This document shows positions 1 through 12,680 of a stretch of 64,000 nt of DNA, piece after piece (within the stretch, counting starts at the first letter, position 1; each line of letters starts with the position of its first letter). Location of the stretch: contig OX352773.1 of assembly GCA_947095535.1 (NCBI GenBank), positions 89,934,670 through 89,998,669 on the forward strand, in the 5' to 3' direction. Source of the stretch: Poecilobothrus nobilitatus. Taxonomy: Eukaryota > Arthropoda > Insecta > Diptera > Dolichopodidae. The notes below the pieces were generated by a model. It had not been told where the DNA came from, searched no databases, and saw only the letters and a program-made list of their open reading frames with translations. A program made the translations under genes and the position numbers.

Positions 1-151
1 TTAGAATTTTCATTAATCAAACCAAAGAGTTTCATTCTCTTAAGCTTTTCCTCCTAAATTTGTCTGAAAGCTATCTACTAGAGAAATCAGCCATAAGTAT
101 TTATTTAATCAATTATGTGTTTATCGACACATTTTGAAAACGAGAAACACA

Positions 152-277
152 GGGTCGAATGGATAAATTTAGCTTGAACTTAAACATAACTTTTTCAAAC
201 AAAAACTACGAATTTTTGTGTAATTTTTGTTTGAGAAGTGATTTTTAAGTTCAAGCCCAGTTTTATGCATTCGACCC
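152..277. mobile_element. Foldback MITE-like inverted repeat, about 126 bp
   Basis: The two halves of this segment are inverted copies of each other: arms of about 56 bp, over 80% identical, separated by only about 12 nt. The outer ends are gggtcgaatg and its exact complement cattcgaccc. No coding capacity. Its short length, long inverted arms and sharp ends fit a non-autonomous DNA transposon (MITE). The flanks share only 'aca', too short to assign a superfamily. No second copy was found in the window. Confidence 0.7.
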
Positions 278-2430
278 ACAATATCTTAAACAATATTTCA
301 GTGTTTTAAAAAAGGATTTTCAAAATGCTGAACATAAAAATTGATTTGCTTGAAAAAATATAAAATCAAATGTAACTCTTACAAATATAAATTGCAAATA
401 TTGTAAAATATGTTATTCTAAAATCTGTAATATTTTCCAATTAATTTTAAAAAGGAATAAATTTTAAATGACAACCCACGAAAAAATAAATTGATTCTAC
501 ATATTAGTTTAAACCTAAATAAAAAATTTATTGAAAATATTTTTTTTCTTCGACTCGCGGCTATGTCTAATTACACTATTAAACAAAGATATTATTTTTA
601 TAAGGCAATGAGCCTATATCCGTCAGATCATCAGCAGCTACTGATAAGACCTAAAAAAGCCTACATTACAGGAGAACATGTAACGAGAAGAATATTGATG
701 GTGTAAAAAGTACGTTGTATATAATTTAAAAAATAAAATCTCTATAAAAGTTAACTTGTTGATCAAAAGAACTTTAAAAAAGCTAAGAATTTCGTTTTCC
801 GTTGTAAAGAATCATATATCTTATGTAGTCTTAAGCTCAAATATCTTACTCCCATTTAACACCAGACCTGAAGAAAATTGTATACATTTTCTTAAAGGCT
901 TTAATTTTTGAATAGTTAAAATATTAATATTAATTATAGATTATTAAAAAACAGCGACAGCTAAGGTCTTTTATACATATTATATTATTTAATATAATAT
1001 AAAGTTACATATAGACCCCGACGGTCGACTTATTAATCGAAGGAGTGGGGATTCAAATTCTACACATGTAGCAAGTTCTTGACAATAACAATATTCAATC
1101 TATAATAAATTTTAGTAGCTGATGGTTTAGTAATATTGGATCATCCTATGTGATATGTGAATACATACGTAATATGATAATATTATGTATGTATTTTGTT
1201 TATATTTATATATTTAATATATTTACATTATATGCATATTTGCATCCCAAGGATATTTCTTAAAAAGTTTTTAGTAATTAATTTCTAATCCCAACAATAT
1301 TTTAAAGTAGACTGAAGTCTATATACTTCTAGCTGACATGTTTCGAAAAAAATATTCTTTTATTCTAAGTATAGTTTATCAATAGTATACGTATACTATT
1401 GTTCAGTATTTATTTTAACTACAAATGTAGGACTATAATTTTTTTTTTTTGTTTTGGATTAGAAATTTTTTTTTTGATTATTATAACAAAATATCTTAAG
1501 GACAAAGATATATTAAATTATGTTTTGAATATTCGATTTTCGCTTTTTTTTTTAAGCAATACCTGAAGAAATTCCTCTCAATTTAATTTTATTTTTCAAT
1601 AACGAATAAGATTTTAAAAGGAAATTGACCTTAAGGGTAGAAATTTTAGGAGGAAAATAACGAAAAAATAACAAAAAACAAAACAAATTTTAAAAGTTTG
1701 TTCAGGGTTTATTAATAAAAATTTATTGAAAAATGAAAATATTATTTTAATTTTTTTTTTCTTGAGGAAGAAAAAAATTTTTGTTAAAAAAAAAGTTAAA
1801 TTTTATGGAAAAAGTCGACTTTTCGAATATTATATCGTACTTAAATATACCACCAGCTATGTTATGAGTCATGACAAAATATATCTGTCCACTTATATCT
1901 AATAGTACTCATTTATAACGTAACAGTCTAATATAAAAATAATTAATAAATAACTAATTTTATGGCCAGATAATAGATGGCGCACCAATATAATACTTGT
2001 ATCTCATTATTTTGTACAGTAATTACTACCGACTAATCAACTGGCTTAAATATTGTTTCAAGAAACTGAATACTTAGCTTAATTTGAATAATAAAAGACC
2101 TAGTGGATATCCAATGTTTCCTATAGGAGTGAACCGGACAAAATAAATATTAATTTATAGCAATAAAAAAAAAAATAAAACAAAATATGTATGTATAAAT
2201 ATAACTTAAGATAGATTTAGATAAAAATAAAATTCATTCTAAGTTGATTTGTTTTCATTAAAACTTTCCTTATTAGATATTTTTTTATCCTTATCATATA
2301 GGAAAATGTGAAAGTGCTTTTTATATTAAATATAGGATTTTCTAGTAATCTTTAACCAATATTTTGTAAAAAATTTTTTAATTAAGTTTTTTTTTTGGTC
2401 TGATTCTCCTGTCACATAATGATGTAACAA
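278..2430. other. AT-rich sequence without recognisable genes
   Basis: Only short open frames with no recognisable domain (the longest is a 71-codon frame at 491-706). Homopolymer A/T runs are common. A perfect 22-bp palindrome lies at 1380-1401, centred on tatacgtata. I see no supported gene or element here. Confidence 0.5.
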
Positions 2431-2575
2431 GTAAATTACACAGACTTTCATTTTCCAGGTGTGGCTGTAAATGTCGTAAGGAGAAATTATTTTTACAATA
2501 TGTGTGGAAGTCAAACCCATACTCCTTTTGTATTTTATACGCTTTTATCCTCTAGGCCACCTAGGTTCCATATTT
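2395..2575 (-). mobile_element. tRNA-derived SINE remnant
   Basis: On the minus strand there is an A-box-like TGGCCTAGAGG (2549-2559) followed 41 nt later by a B-box-like GGGTTTGACTT (2508-2518). This is close to the roughly 44-nt separation of the internal pol III promoter boxes in a tRNA. The body continues leftward without a clear tail. A tRNA pseudogene is the alternative; no cloverleaf folds cleanly, so a SINE head is the better reading. Confidence 0.4.
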
Positions 2576-3412
2576 CAGTTATTTAAGCATTAATATTCAT
2601 ACATTGTAAATTTTTAATTATGCAAATATATAATTGTCTCAATATCACCGATCACCCATTTGAAAGAAAACAATTAAGAGTCAAATATCCTGTATATAAC
2701 AAAATTCTTAAAGATTCAATTATATGTATTGTAAATATTTTGAAAACATAATTTATTGTAGGTTTTATATAAAAAAATATTCTATAAACTTTTGTTTAAG
2801 TTTTTTTTTTTTGTTTACAATACATTCGCACCATATACTAAATAACTTTATATTGTACAATCCTTATCACTTCTAAATCAAATTAAAGTCTAGTTTAACT
2901 TTCTACAATAGAAATGTCCTACACAAATCAATTAAACCACCCCCACATGTCATTTTTATATTTTAAGGAAAAAATGTATATATAATCAAAAGAGAACACG
3001 AGTGTTGGTATTATTTTGTTAAATCCTATTCAAAACAAAAATAATATGACATAATCATAAAATTCAAATATATTCAAAGAAGAATATAATTTATGAAATT
3101 ATAGGATTGCAATACCGATACTGTATAACCCTGTTGGTAGAAAATAAATATATCAAAATCAGACAGTCATTAATATTTGATCAGTCATTAAATTTAATCA
3201 TAGACTTTAAAATTCTTCCCAGATTTTTCATCTAATTTGATTCGAATTTCTGAAAGAAGTTTTAATATATAAAACAAATCTGGTTGTAATTTTTTAAAAG
3301 TCATGTTCAAAATCATATTCAAAACGAAACATTTAAAAATAGAATTGTTTGTAGGTTTTTTCATATAAAAACAAGTAAATGTAACAGTAAGTCGATGCAA
3401 CCGACTTATTAA

Positions 3413-5709
3413 TACCCTACACCTGAATAATTCGAATTAAATTAACAATCCATAAGTGTTTTTGGCAGCTGCTTGAACTTCTTCCCTTTTCTGTCTTATT
3501 CAACTCGAATTTCAAGAACGTAAAAGAGGCATCCGCTTGGGATATGCTTGACACCCTTGTATAAAATTTTAAGTTTCTATCTTAATTATTTTCGGAGATT
3601 GGTAGTCCTTGGGATGTTTGTGTCAGCTACCCGAATTGCCACTCCAATTCATCGAATCCATCTCAGGAACATAAAGAAAACTTGCCAGAACACCATTCTA
3701 TTAAATTTAAAGGTTCTACTTTTGTTGGTTTTGGAGATATGCTCGTTGCTCTTGTGCTCGTCCGGAAGTTTCCAAAATACGAACCCATGGTTCAAATTCT
3801 TTCAAATGTCAGTTTCCAATTTTACAGAAAAGGAAACATAACAGAACACCTTTGTACTAAAAATAAAAGTTCTATCTTTGTTGGTTGTGGAGATATACTC
3901 GTTTGCTCTGGGGCTCGTCCGGAAGCTTCCAAGATTTGAACCCATGGACCAAATCCTCACAAATTTCAGAAACATAAATCAAACATGAAGAAACACCATT
4001 CTACCTAATTTAAAGGTTATATCTTTGTTGCATTTGGAGATAATATCATTTGCTCTGAGGCTCGTTCGGAAGCTTTCAAAATCCGAACCCAAGGACCAAA
4101 TCCTCTCAAATTTCAGAGGCCTAAATCATACATGAAAGAACACCATTATGCCAAAAGTAAAGGTTATATATTTGTTGTTTTTGGAGATAATCTCATTTGC
4201 TCTGGGGCTCGTTCGCAAGCTTCCAAAATCCAAACCCATGGACCACATCCTCTTAAATTTTAGAGACATAAATCAAACTGGAAGAAACATCATTATAAAA
4301 AATTTAAAGGTTCTATCTTTATTGGTTTTGGAGATAATCTCGTTTGCTCTGGGCTCTTTCGGAAGTTTCCAAAACCCGAACCCATGGACCAAATCTTCTC
4401 ACATTTCAGAGACTTAAATAAAACATGAAAGAACACCACCCTGCCAAATTTAAAGGTTATATCTTTGTTGGTTTTGGAGATAATCTCATTTGCTCTGGTG
4501 CTCGTTCGGAAGCTTCCAAAACCAAACCCATGGATCAAATCCTCTTAAATTTCAGAGACATAAATCAAACACGAAAGAACACCATTGTACCAAATTCAAA
4601 GGTTCTACCTTTGTTCGTATTGGATATAATCTCATTTGCTCTGCGGCTCGTTCGGAAGCTTCCAAAATTCGAATCCACGGTTCAAATTCTTTCAAATTTA
4701 AACCCATGGCCAAATCCTCTCAAATTTCAGAGACTTAAATCAAACATGAAAAAACACCATTCGGCCAAATTTAAAGGTTATATATATTTGTTGTTTTTGG
4801 AGATAATCTCATTTGCTCTGGGGCTCGTTGGGAAGCTTCCAAAATCCAAACCCATGGACCACATCCTCTTAAATTTTAGAGACATAAATCAAACTGGAAG
4901 AAACATCATTATAAAAAATTTAAAGGTAATATCTTTATTGGTTTTGGAGATAATCTCGTTTGCTCTGGGGCTCGTTCGGAAGTTTCCAAAACCCGAACCC
5001 ATGGACCAAATCTTCTCACATTTCAGAGACTTAAATAAAACATGAAAGAACACCACCCTGCCAAATTTAAAGGTTATATCTTTGTTGGTTTTGGAGATAA
5101 TCTCGTTTGCTCTGGGGCTCGTTCGGAAGTTTCCAAAACCCGAACCCATGGACCAAATCTTCTCACATTTCAGAGACTTAAATAAAATATGAAAGAACAC
5201 CACCCTGCCAAATTTAAAGGTTCTATCTTTGTTGGTTTTGGAAATAATCTCATTTGCTCTGGTGCTCGTTCAGAAGCTTCCAAAACCCAAACCCATGGAC
5301 CAAATCCTCTTAAATTTCAGAGACATAAATCGAACGGGAAGAAACATCATTGTACAAAATTTGAAGGTTCTATCTTTGTTACTTTTGGAGATAATCTCGT
5401 TTGCGGAGATTATCTCCAAAAGCCGGAATCATTCGGAAGCTTCCAGAATCCGAACCCATGGACGGATTTTGTCCAGATTCGAACTTAGCCTTTCTTTCGT
5501 AATTAGTAACCTACTATATAAATTTCATCAAGATAGCATCATTATTTTTTGAGTTATCGTGCGTACGGACGGACGGACATCGCTAAATTGACTCCGGCGG
5601 TGATCCTGATTCAGAATATATATACATGTCTATACCTAACTCGCTTCCTTTTGGTGGTTACAAACACCATACCAAAGTTAATATACCCTATACTTTAGGT
5701 GTAGGGTAT
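3413..5709 (+). mobile_element. Non-autonomous hairpin-ended element with central satellite
   Basis: The element starts with taccctacacct (3413-3424) and ends with the exact complement aggtgtagggta (5697-5708). The right end is also a hairpin (ataccc...gggtat). Just inside it is a (GGAC)n tract at about 5563-5577 and a 'ttacaaacaccata' motif similar to other repeats here. The middle is a 147-bp tandem array. Short inverted ends, a terminal hairpin, GTCY/GGAC repeats and a central tandem array are the layout known for DINE-1/mini-me (Helitron/Helentron-associated) elements of flies. No transposase is present. Class assignment is inference; the boundaries are directly visible. Confidence 0.6.
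3690..5440. repeat. 147-bp tandem repeat array, about 12 copies
   Basis: The landmark ggagataatctc (with variants) recurs at 3733, 3889, 4036, 4183, 4330, 4476, 4622, 4799, 4946, 5093, 5240 and 5387. Most spacings are 147 bp (two are 146), with one 156 and one 177. Each unit also contains 'cccatggaccaaatcc' and 'tttcagagac' blocks. Because 147 is divisible by three, whole units stay in frame and produce misleading open frames of up to 206 codons on the plus strand and 104 on the minus strand. These are not genes. The array ends in a perfect 17-bp-stem hairpin (5382-5422). Confidence 0.92.
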
Positions 5710-7000
5710 AAAAACATAATCAGATCCATATAAAAAAAAAGAAACAATTAAAATGAATAATGAATTTTGTATTTTTTATCTTATAGATTTCTTTTATTTT
5801 TTTTATTTTTTTTTTCTTTTTTTCTTTTTTGAATGGTTTTCTTCTTAATAGATTATGATCTATTCAGAATGAATTATTTATAAGTTAGATAATAGATTTT
5901 CTTTTAAAAACATATTTAAATTTTTCTAAAAATAACTTATATTTATCTATTTTCTTGTCTGTTTCATGCTATATGGAACTTATGGAATATCCAAGTCAAT
6001 TTAAACACATATTGGATGCACTTATTGGATATAAGGATAATTTTTTAATAGTTAATAAAACAATTTTGTTGACAAAACTGTTGATAGTTCATCTACTTTG
6101 AACTTTTATCTAAATTACTTTAAATGTTTGGGGTATCACAATTTTGTTACTGATTTTGTTGTTAACAGACCCAAATTTTAAATCTTATCGATCACCCAAG
6201 TGGGAAATAAAAATGTTAAATGTTGTGTATAGATAGACCCTTTTGGACTTATGAATTCATTCTTATGAACAAAAACTTTCTAAGATTAACTAAATGTATG
6301 TTAAAGAATAAAAATTTCATAATAAAATTTAATCTAAAATGAAAAAAAATATATATAACATGAAAAGTCAATTTAGATTAACTTTTAAGGGTAGCTGATT
6401 CGACATTAACCTACAATTATGGAAATTTATATGAAAAAAAAAAAATATCTATATACGTAGGTATAAAAAAAAAAAAAAAAACCAAAATATACGAAATGAT
6501 AAATATTTCTATTTAACAAAATAATTTTCTTTGAGGACAAGTGCCAACAATAAAAATAAAAAAATATTTCACGATTCGATGAATAATGATACGATTGGGC
6601 ATTTTTCTTTTATTCTATAATTTTCATCTATTTTATTCCCTTTTTTTGTTTATTTCATATAATATTAAATTTCCGGTTTTCTTCCTTTTTTTTTTGTCGG
6701 TTCTTGAATAAATTTTTTATTATTATTTTTTTTTTTTTTTTATTCTATTAACGAATTTTGTGTATAACAAAGTTCGAGGCCTATTCAGTTCATATGATAA
6801 AAAAAACTATGTAATTGATGAATAATATAAAATATCTGATAGAACTTATTGAATTATCTTATTTTTTTTTTTTTATTTTTTTTTATTATTTTGAGAAGGC
6901 AAACATAAATTTCAAAACTTAAATTTTTTTTTTTTTTTAAAGAAAAATAATAAAAAATATTTTCAAAAGAATTTTATTTTAAATTTAAACGGATATAAAA
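5710..7000. other. AT-rich gap, no gene seen
   Basis: Long poly-T/poly-A runs and low-complexity AT sequence. No open frame with a recognisable domain and no copy of the repeats found elsewhere in the window. Confidence 0.5.
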
Positions 7001-7241
7001 CGAGGAAGAATACAGTTGCCTTTGTCAACTCTTCTCCCAGAATATTTTGTGTAAATTTCAAGATTCTAGCTTTCTTAGTTTTTGAGTTTGCGTGCTGACG
7101 GACGGACGGACATGGCTCAATCGTCTTAGAATTTTTTTCTGATCCGATCCATACCTTTGAAGGTATATCTAGCTCGCTTATTTCGAGGTGTTACAAACGG
7201 AGGAGTAATTTTATTATACCCGATCCTATCGTACGGGTATA
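7001..7241 (+). mobile_element. Internally deleted short copy of the hairpin-repeat family
   Basis: It starts cgaggaagaatacag and ends in the hairpin tatacccg...cgggtata, exactly like the 1.6 kb copy at 52984-54600, but is only 241 bp long. The first about 24 bp are joined directly to the last about 210 bp ('ctcccagaatattttgtg' onward, GGAC tract, 'aataagcgagctagatata' complement). It is a MITE-like deletion derivative of that family. Confidence 0.75.
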
Positions 7242-9190
7242 AATATAGTGAATAATCGATAAAGGAAGCTGCTAAAAAAACAAAATAAATATTATAAAAA
7301 GGATGAGATATTTTAAAAATTGAGAAAATATTGCAAACATTATTTTCTTTTATTAGTTTTAAAAAAGTTGTTAAAAAATTTACATAAATTTTATAGATAT
7401 TTTTATTGTTAGTTCAGTAATAGTGGAAATAGTGTTTTTTTTTTTTTAATGTTGCCTTCTTTAAAAGTATGCGGAATTTAAAAGAAAAGTTAAAAATAAA
7501 TATATTAAAATTTGTTTTATATATAGTATGTACAAAGTGTTTTTATTTTAGTGGATTTATAAATTATCATTTTGTGGAAATTGAAATGTTTCAATTACAA
7601 AAAAAAAAAAAAACTTTCCACCATAAATTTTTCATATAAACAAATCATAAAACATTTTAATAAATTTGTGGGAGATTAAAAAAATTGTTTGTTAAAATTG
7701 TTTTTTCTTTTTAATCTTGGTTGTAATGATGGAGTAATATGAATGGAGTAATGATGGAGGGTTGAATTGGTCAAAAATTAACATATGTATTTACTTCAGA
7801 TTTTAGCCTATAATTGGTAGAATATTACTGAAAATATGATGTACTTAAAGATTATCGAAAGGTTCGATCGAAGAATTTCGAGCAAAATTTATGAGAATTT
7901 AAAAATTATACTTTGATATTTCATTTCATATGTTTCTCGAAAATTTAAAATAAGAAATTAAATTGCATTTATTTTTTGATTTTTTTTATGAGAAACGGTA
8001 GAAAACATTAAAAGTCACTCAAAGAAGCTGCAGGAGCTTCCTTTGGATAGTGTTGGGCTTTAACTAACCAAAATCACTCCCTCTAAAACCAAACTTTAGT
8101 CCTTTAATACATAAGATAATGTACAACTTGGTTTTGAGGATAAAAATGTGGAAAATATTACTTGGCAAATTGTGTTTGAGATAACCAGAATTATCGAGGG
8201 CGAAGGTGAAAATTTGGAAAGTTATTTTGAAAAAAAGATTTTAATGCTCTTCTTAAATATCATTATATCGTACACATATGAATTACCAACTTTTAGGAAC
8301 ATATGTGCTGGCATAAGGTTCCATAAACCCGACATGCAGATGATTAACGAATTTCCGAATGCTGTGTTGCGAAATCTTAACAACAGTTCGATAGTGTAGG
8401 GATGGACATCTGTCGCACACCTTGTTTCACATTGAAAAATTTGGAGTGGTGGTTTTTCAAAATAAACTTTTAAAACTTTTAAAAAGAGATTAATATTTTT
8501 AATTGGTTGGTTGGTTTATTGTGAAAATTATAGTAGGAATAAGTAGAAATTATTGTTCAATTATATCTTATAAAATTTTTCACACCTTCACTTAGGTAAT
8601 CTGAAACAATTTCAAAAGACGAACTAAAATATATTAATAAAATTATATTAAAGTTTTTTGTGTTTACTTACTTTATAGGTATGTAAGAGAGAAATAAAGA
8701 ATCAAAAGGAAGATAAAAAACATTGTAATTGTATTAAACTTATTATTTCCTAAATACATATGTAGGTATATACTATATATATATATATATATTTTTTTTT
8801 TGATATTGGATAATTCTTTTTTTAGTTTCTTTTTTTTTTTATTATTATTAATCCACAATATTTAATTTTCAAACCATTTTACATACCATTATATTTAATT
8901 TTATACGCATATTTTATTTTCAATTTTTTAAATAATATTGTATAATATATGTAATAAAAAATAAATATCATTGTCGCATATTTTTGGAATTTTTCCCATC
9001 TGTAAAATGTGTTAAATACAGCAGTTAGCAATATATTAGTAACAGCTTTTTTTTTATTCTTTCTTTATTTTAATTAAAAAGACAAATAGAAATTTATTTT
9101 ATATTATTTTATTTGAAATAAAAATTAAAATAAATTTCTGGATTTCATTATGGAAAAATGAGTATAACAATAGTTTAATATAAGCCATAT
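7242..9190. other. AT-rich gap, no gene seen
   Basis: Contains a small unassignable open frame (8148-8399, 83 codons, no recognised domain), an (AT)n run near 8776-8791 and an imperfect AT-rich hairpin near 9088-9141. Nothing supports a gene. Confidence 0.5.
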
Positions 9191-9815
9191 ATTGAATTGG
9201 AGGACCTTGGATTTAAACCGCGGCCAGATCATTTAAAAAAAATAAGTAGTAATTTTATATCGTAATAATGTATATCGGTATAATTAATAGTAATAATAAT
9301 AGTAATAATAACAATAATAATAATAATGATAGCTGCTGCAGTTGAGCTATCTTTGGTTATATCATGCAGGAAGGTGCTATATACTACTGCACGTTGTAAT
9401 CCACTGATGGCCCTGATTCTGTAGTAAAATAATAATAATATTAATAAGTAATACTAATACCAATAATAATAGCAGCTTCAGTGACAGTGCGATTGTCTTC
9501 AATTATTACCTCATGCAGGAGGGAATTATATACTACTGCATGTTGTCACTGTTGATGGCTACAGTCACTGTTAGTAAAATAGTAATAATAATAGGCGGAT
9601 TCATTTTTCCCTTACAGTCTATACCCAATTCAATGTTTCCGTATTCTTGTCCTATCTTCTTCTACCCTTACTTTCTAGACAATATACTGCGTTAGTATTT
9701 AGAGGTTTCAACCCATTATATTGGCTGACAGGCGAATTTTAGTCAGTAAGGATCTGATGCTACAAAAGGGGAATTCTTGCTGTATTTGGAAGATTCCCAC
9801 CTTCCTTAGAAAAAC
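9191..9815 (+). mobile_element. tRNA-headed SINE, copy 1 (diverged head)
   Basis: Matches the copy at 39126-39781 over nearly its whole length: degenerate B-box region (ggatttaaaccg), an (AAT)n-rich block, two related internal blocks around catgcagg (9363 and 9512, 149 nt apart), 'ggcggattcat', 'ttcaatgtttccgtat', and a terminal 'ggaagattcccacctt' followed by A's. The A-box side is eroded. No coding capacity beyond chance frames. Confidence 0.75.
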
Positions 9816-12680
9816 CTTATTTTGTTTTTGAACCTATGAATATAAAAGTATGTAAGAGATTTTTAAATTTTACAATTCTTCATTCAATTAAAATCTAACT
9901 ATAAAACAAAACTATAAATTTGTAATAAAGGTCTCAACCTAAAGTTTGGGTTAAATAAGAGATGGTTTTGATTGTTTAAAGTCTAACACTAAAGTTCAGA
10001 AGAAGCACGCGCATTTCTTCATGGTGACTGTTGAAGTTTTCCATCGACCCTCGTAAAAAACAAAACATAAAAACTGAGAAATTTATTAAAATATATTGTT
10101 TTAGTTTAGAAAATTTTCTTTCTAACTGCAATGAGAAATTTTGATTGAATTGCTTGCTTTGTTGAAGCTGGGCATTTTGTAATATGATATGTTATGTTGT
10201 TAGTCTCATAAAGTGTAAAACTTTTTATTTTCCTATAGAAATTATTGAAATTTCAGTAGAACTTATTATAATATCATATTTTGTATGATTAATATCAATT
10301 TACAACTATATAGTATTAATGTTTTTTTCTTTTTTAATCACATTAATTTTTTTTCTGAACTAAACTAATAATTGCAATAGATAAAAAAGTTTAAGCTACC
10401 ATTATGCATACAACTTTAAATCTTTATTCTTTAAATATTTATAATACAAAAATATTATGAAACATATTGAAATATTAAATAAAATTTTATTAGGAAATAT
10501 TTTCCATTATATTTTCAAAGAAAATTAAAAAAACATAATTGAAAATTTTCGAAGAAATGTATATTGTATGTATGTATATATTATGTATTATATTCTTTTA
10601 AAAATCCAAAATAAAAAAAAATAAAAAAAACTGTAACATAATCTTTTTAAATTAGCTTCAAAAAACAAAATCTGTCTCCCATACAATATTTAAAAAATAT
10701 TATTAAAAATTGTCATTATCATCACTATGGCGCAAAATTCTATTCTATTGAGATTTGAGATTGATTTTATTAGAAAATTTTATTCACTATAGGGAAAAAA
10801 AAAAAATTTTCAATTTTTGAATTTCGATTGAATTTTTATTACTTCATTCTTTTTCAGAATTTGTTAACTTTTTTTTTATAGCTAGTTTTCCTTGTTCCAT
10901 CATTTTACATCTTTAAAAACCGTAAAACTATTATACAATGAGATATAAAAAATCTTTTACCAGAATTTAAAATAACAAAAACAAACTGTAAGATTTTCAT
11001 ACATTAGGAGAACTTTAGGAGAAAAAAAAAGGGAAAATAAGTAATTTAAAAATTGGAAACTGTATAAAATTGAATGTTGAGCAATCAACGAACGAATGAA
11101 ACACCACAACAAACTCAAGCAACTAGCTAAAATAACCAACGAGCCAACCAAACAGTATCTGAAATGTTATAAAAATCAATTTTTATGAAGGATAAAAATA
11201 CATATTGACACTAATTTTTTTCTCTTTCTTTCTTTCTTTTTCTTTAATTCTTTTTTTTTTTAAATAGGGTTTTATTAAATCCATTAGTTGCTATATCCAA
11301 TAATTTCCCTTTCCCCACCCCCCACTAAACTAAGTCCTAGAGTTCTTTTAATAATTTTGTTTTATATAAATACATTGCATACTTATAGGCAAATATACCA
11401 GTTGAACGTCACTATTGATTCTTATATAAAAAAAGATTTTCCATACATTTTTTTTCAAGTTTTTTATCAATACTTTAAAATAAGAGGAAGAAACGAAAAG
11501 GAAAAACATTTTCTTTTTAACTGTTGTAATAGTTTTTTCTTTTTTTTTTTTTGAAAATATGTCATTTGGAAGGAAGATTAAGAATATTAAACGAGACAGC
11601 AAAGAAATTTTAAAAACCAATGCTGAATTGATTAAAAATATAAAAGGAGGGATAGAAAAATTGTGTTGAAGGATAATAACCTAATAACAATATTTTTATT
11701 CTTGATTCAATTGTGTCATTGTGTGAAAAAGTATGATAGGATAAAAAAAATTGAAGAAAGTATATCACATCATATACACTTTATAGTTCATAGTATATAA
11801 AACATTCTAATTAACATGTGATTTATATTTTTGTTTTTTTTTTTGTTATTGAAATTTTTTAAAATAATTTTTAGTGAGTTTTTCCTAACCAGAAGAATTC
11901 AAAAAGGATTATTAATAAGAAGGATTATTAAAAAATGAGTTTATTATAGAATAGTAGAGAAGAAAATTGCATTGCATTGGAATTTGAATATGTAAATAAT
12001 GATTATGTACATTTAATTATTGTTGAAAAGTTTTTGAAGTATTACCCATAATTTTTGCAATTATTTAATAAATTATGACTTGGCAAAAGAATATTTTTTA
12101 ATTATTTAGAAGTTTTTGCAAATGAAATCAAAAATCTTAAGAATAAAACCAGTTAGAGGGAAAATTAAGATAGTATAGCTAGAAGATTTAAAACCAATTT
12201 TTTTCTTTTTTTTTGTTCTGAACTTATTATGGCATTAAACAGTTTCTCTATAACTTTTCAAACGTACTTTATATAAAACAAAAAGTAATAAGGTTTAATC
12301 TAGTTTTACTAATTTAAACAAGATTTTAAAAACTCAAAAAACAAAATAAATTCTAATGTTAGCAATTGTATAATTTTTGTTTTTCAGATCTATTTGAAAA
12401 TTTCAAAACATTATTTTTGTGTTCGTTACTATAACAAGAATTCAATTTTTTTGGTAGTGATAAAAATAAGGTACCTAGTAAATTAGCAAATACTTGCATA
12501 TTCTAAGCATAAATTCGAAAACTACAATTGTTAATTACTGAAGAAATGTTGTTTATAGATAAAAGGTCAGTCCCTTGTAAAATTTGTGGTGTATTTAAAA
12601 TATACTATAGGTATCTCATGCATCTTTGATTAAGGAACTGTATAAGTATTACGTTAAATTGAGTTAAAGAAGATACCAAA
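9816..12680. other. AT-rich gap, no gene seen
   Basis: Low-complexity AT sequence with poly-T and TTTC-rich tracts (about 11220-11260) and TATG microsatellites. Open frames are short and carry no recognisable motifs. Confidence 0.5.

Noticed and set aside
491..706. 71-codon plus-strand frame
   Set aside because: Short, no recognised motif, and no splice partner could be found nearby.
1380..1401. 22-bp perfect palindrome as an operator or binding site
   Set aside because: Alternating TA/AT sequence in very AT-rich DNA with no gene nearby; chance or structural.
3690..5440. Possible CRISPR-like array
   Set aside because: Units are contiguous 147-bp tandem repeats without unique spacers, in a eukaryotic genome.
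3548..5552. Overlapping open frames of 80-206 codons suggesting a repeat protein
   Set aside because: They are produced by a 147-bp tandem repeat and are open on both strands.
11348..11620. 90-codon minus-strand frame
   Set aside because: Composed mostly of homopolymer-derived Lys/Phe runs overlapping a plus-strand frame of equal quality; no motif.
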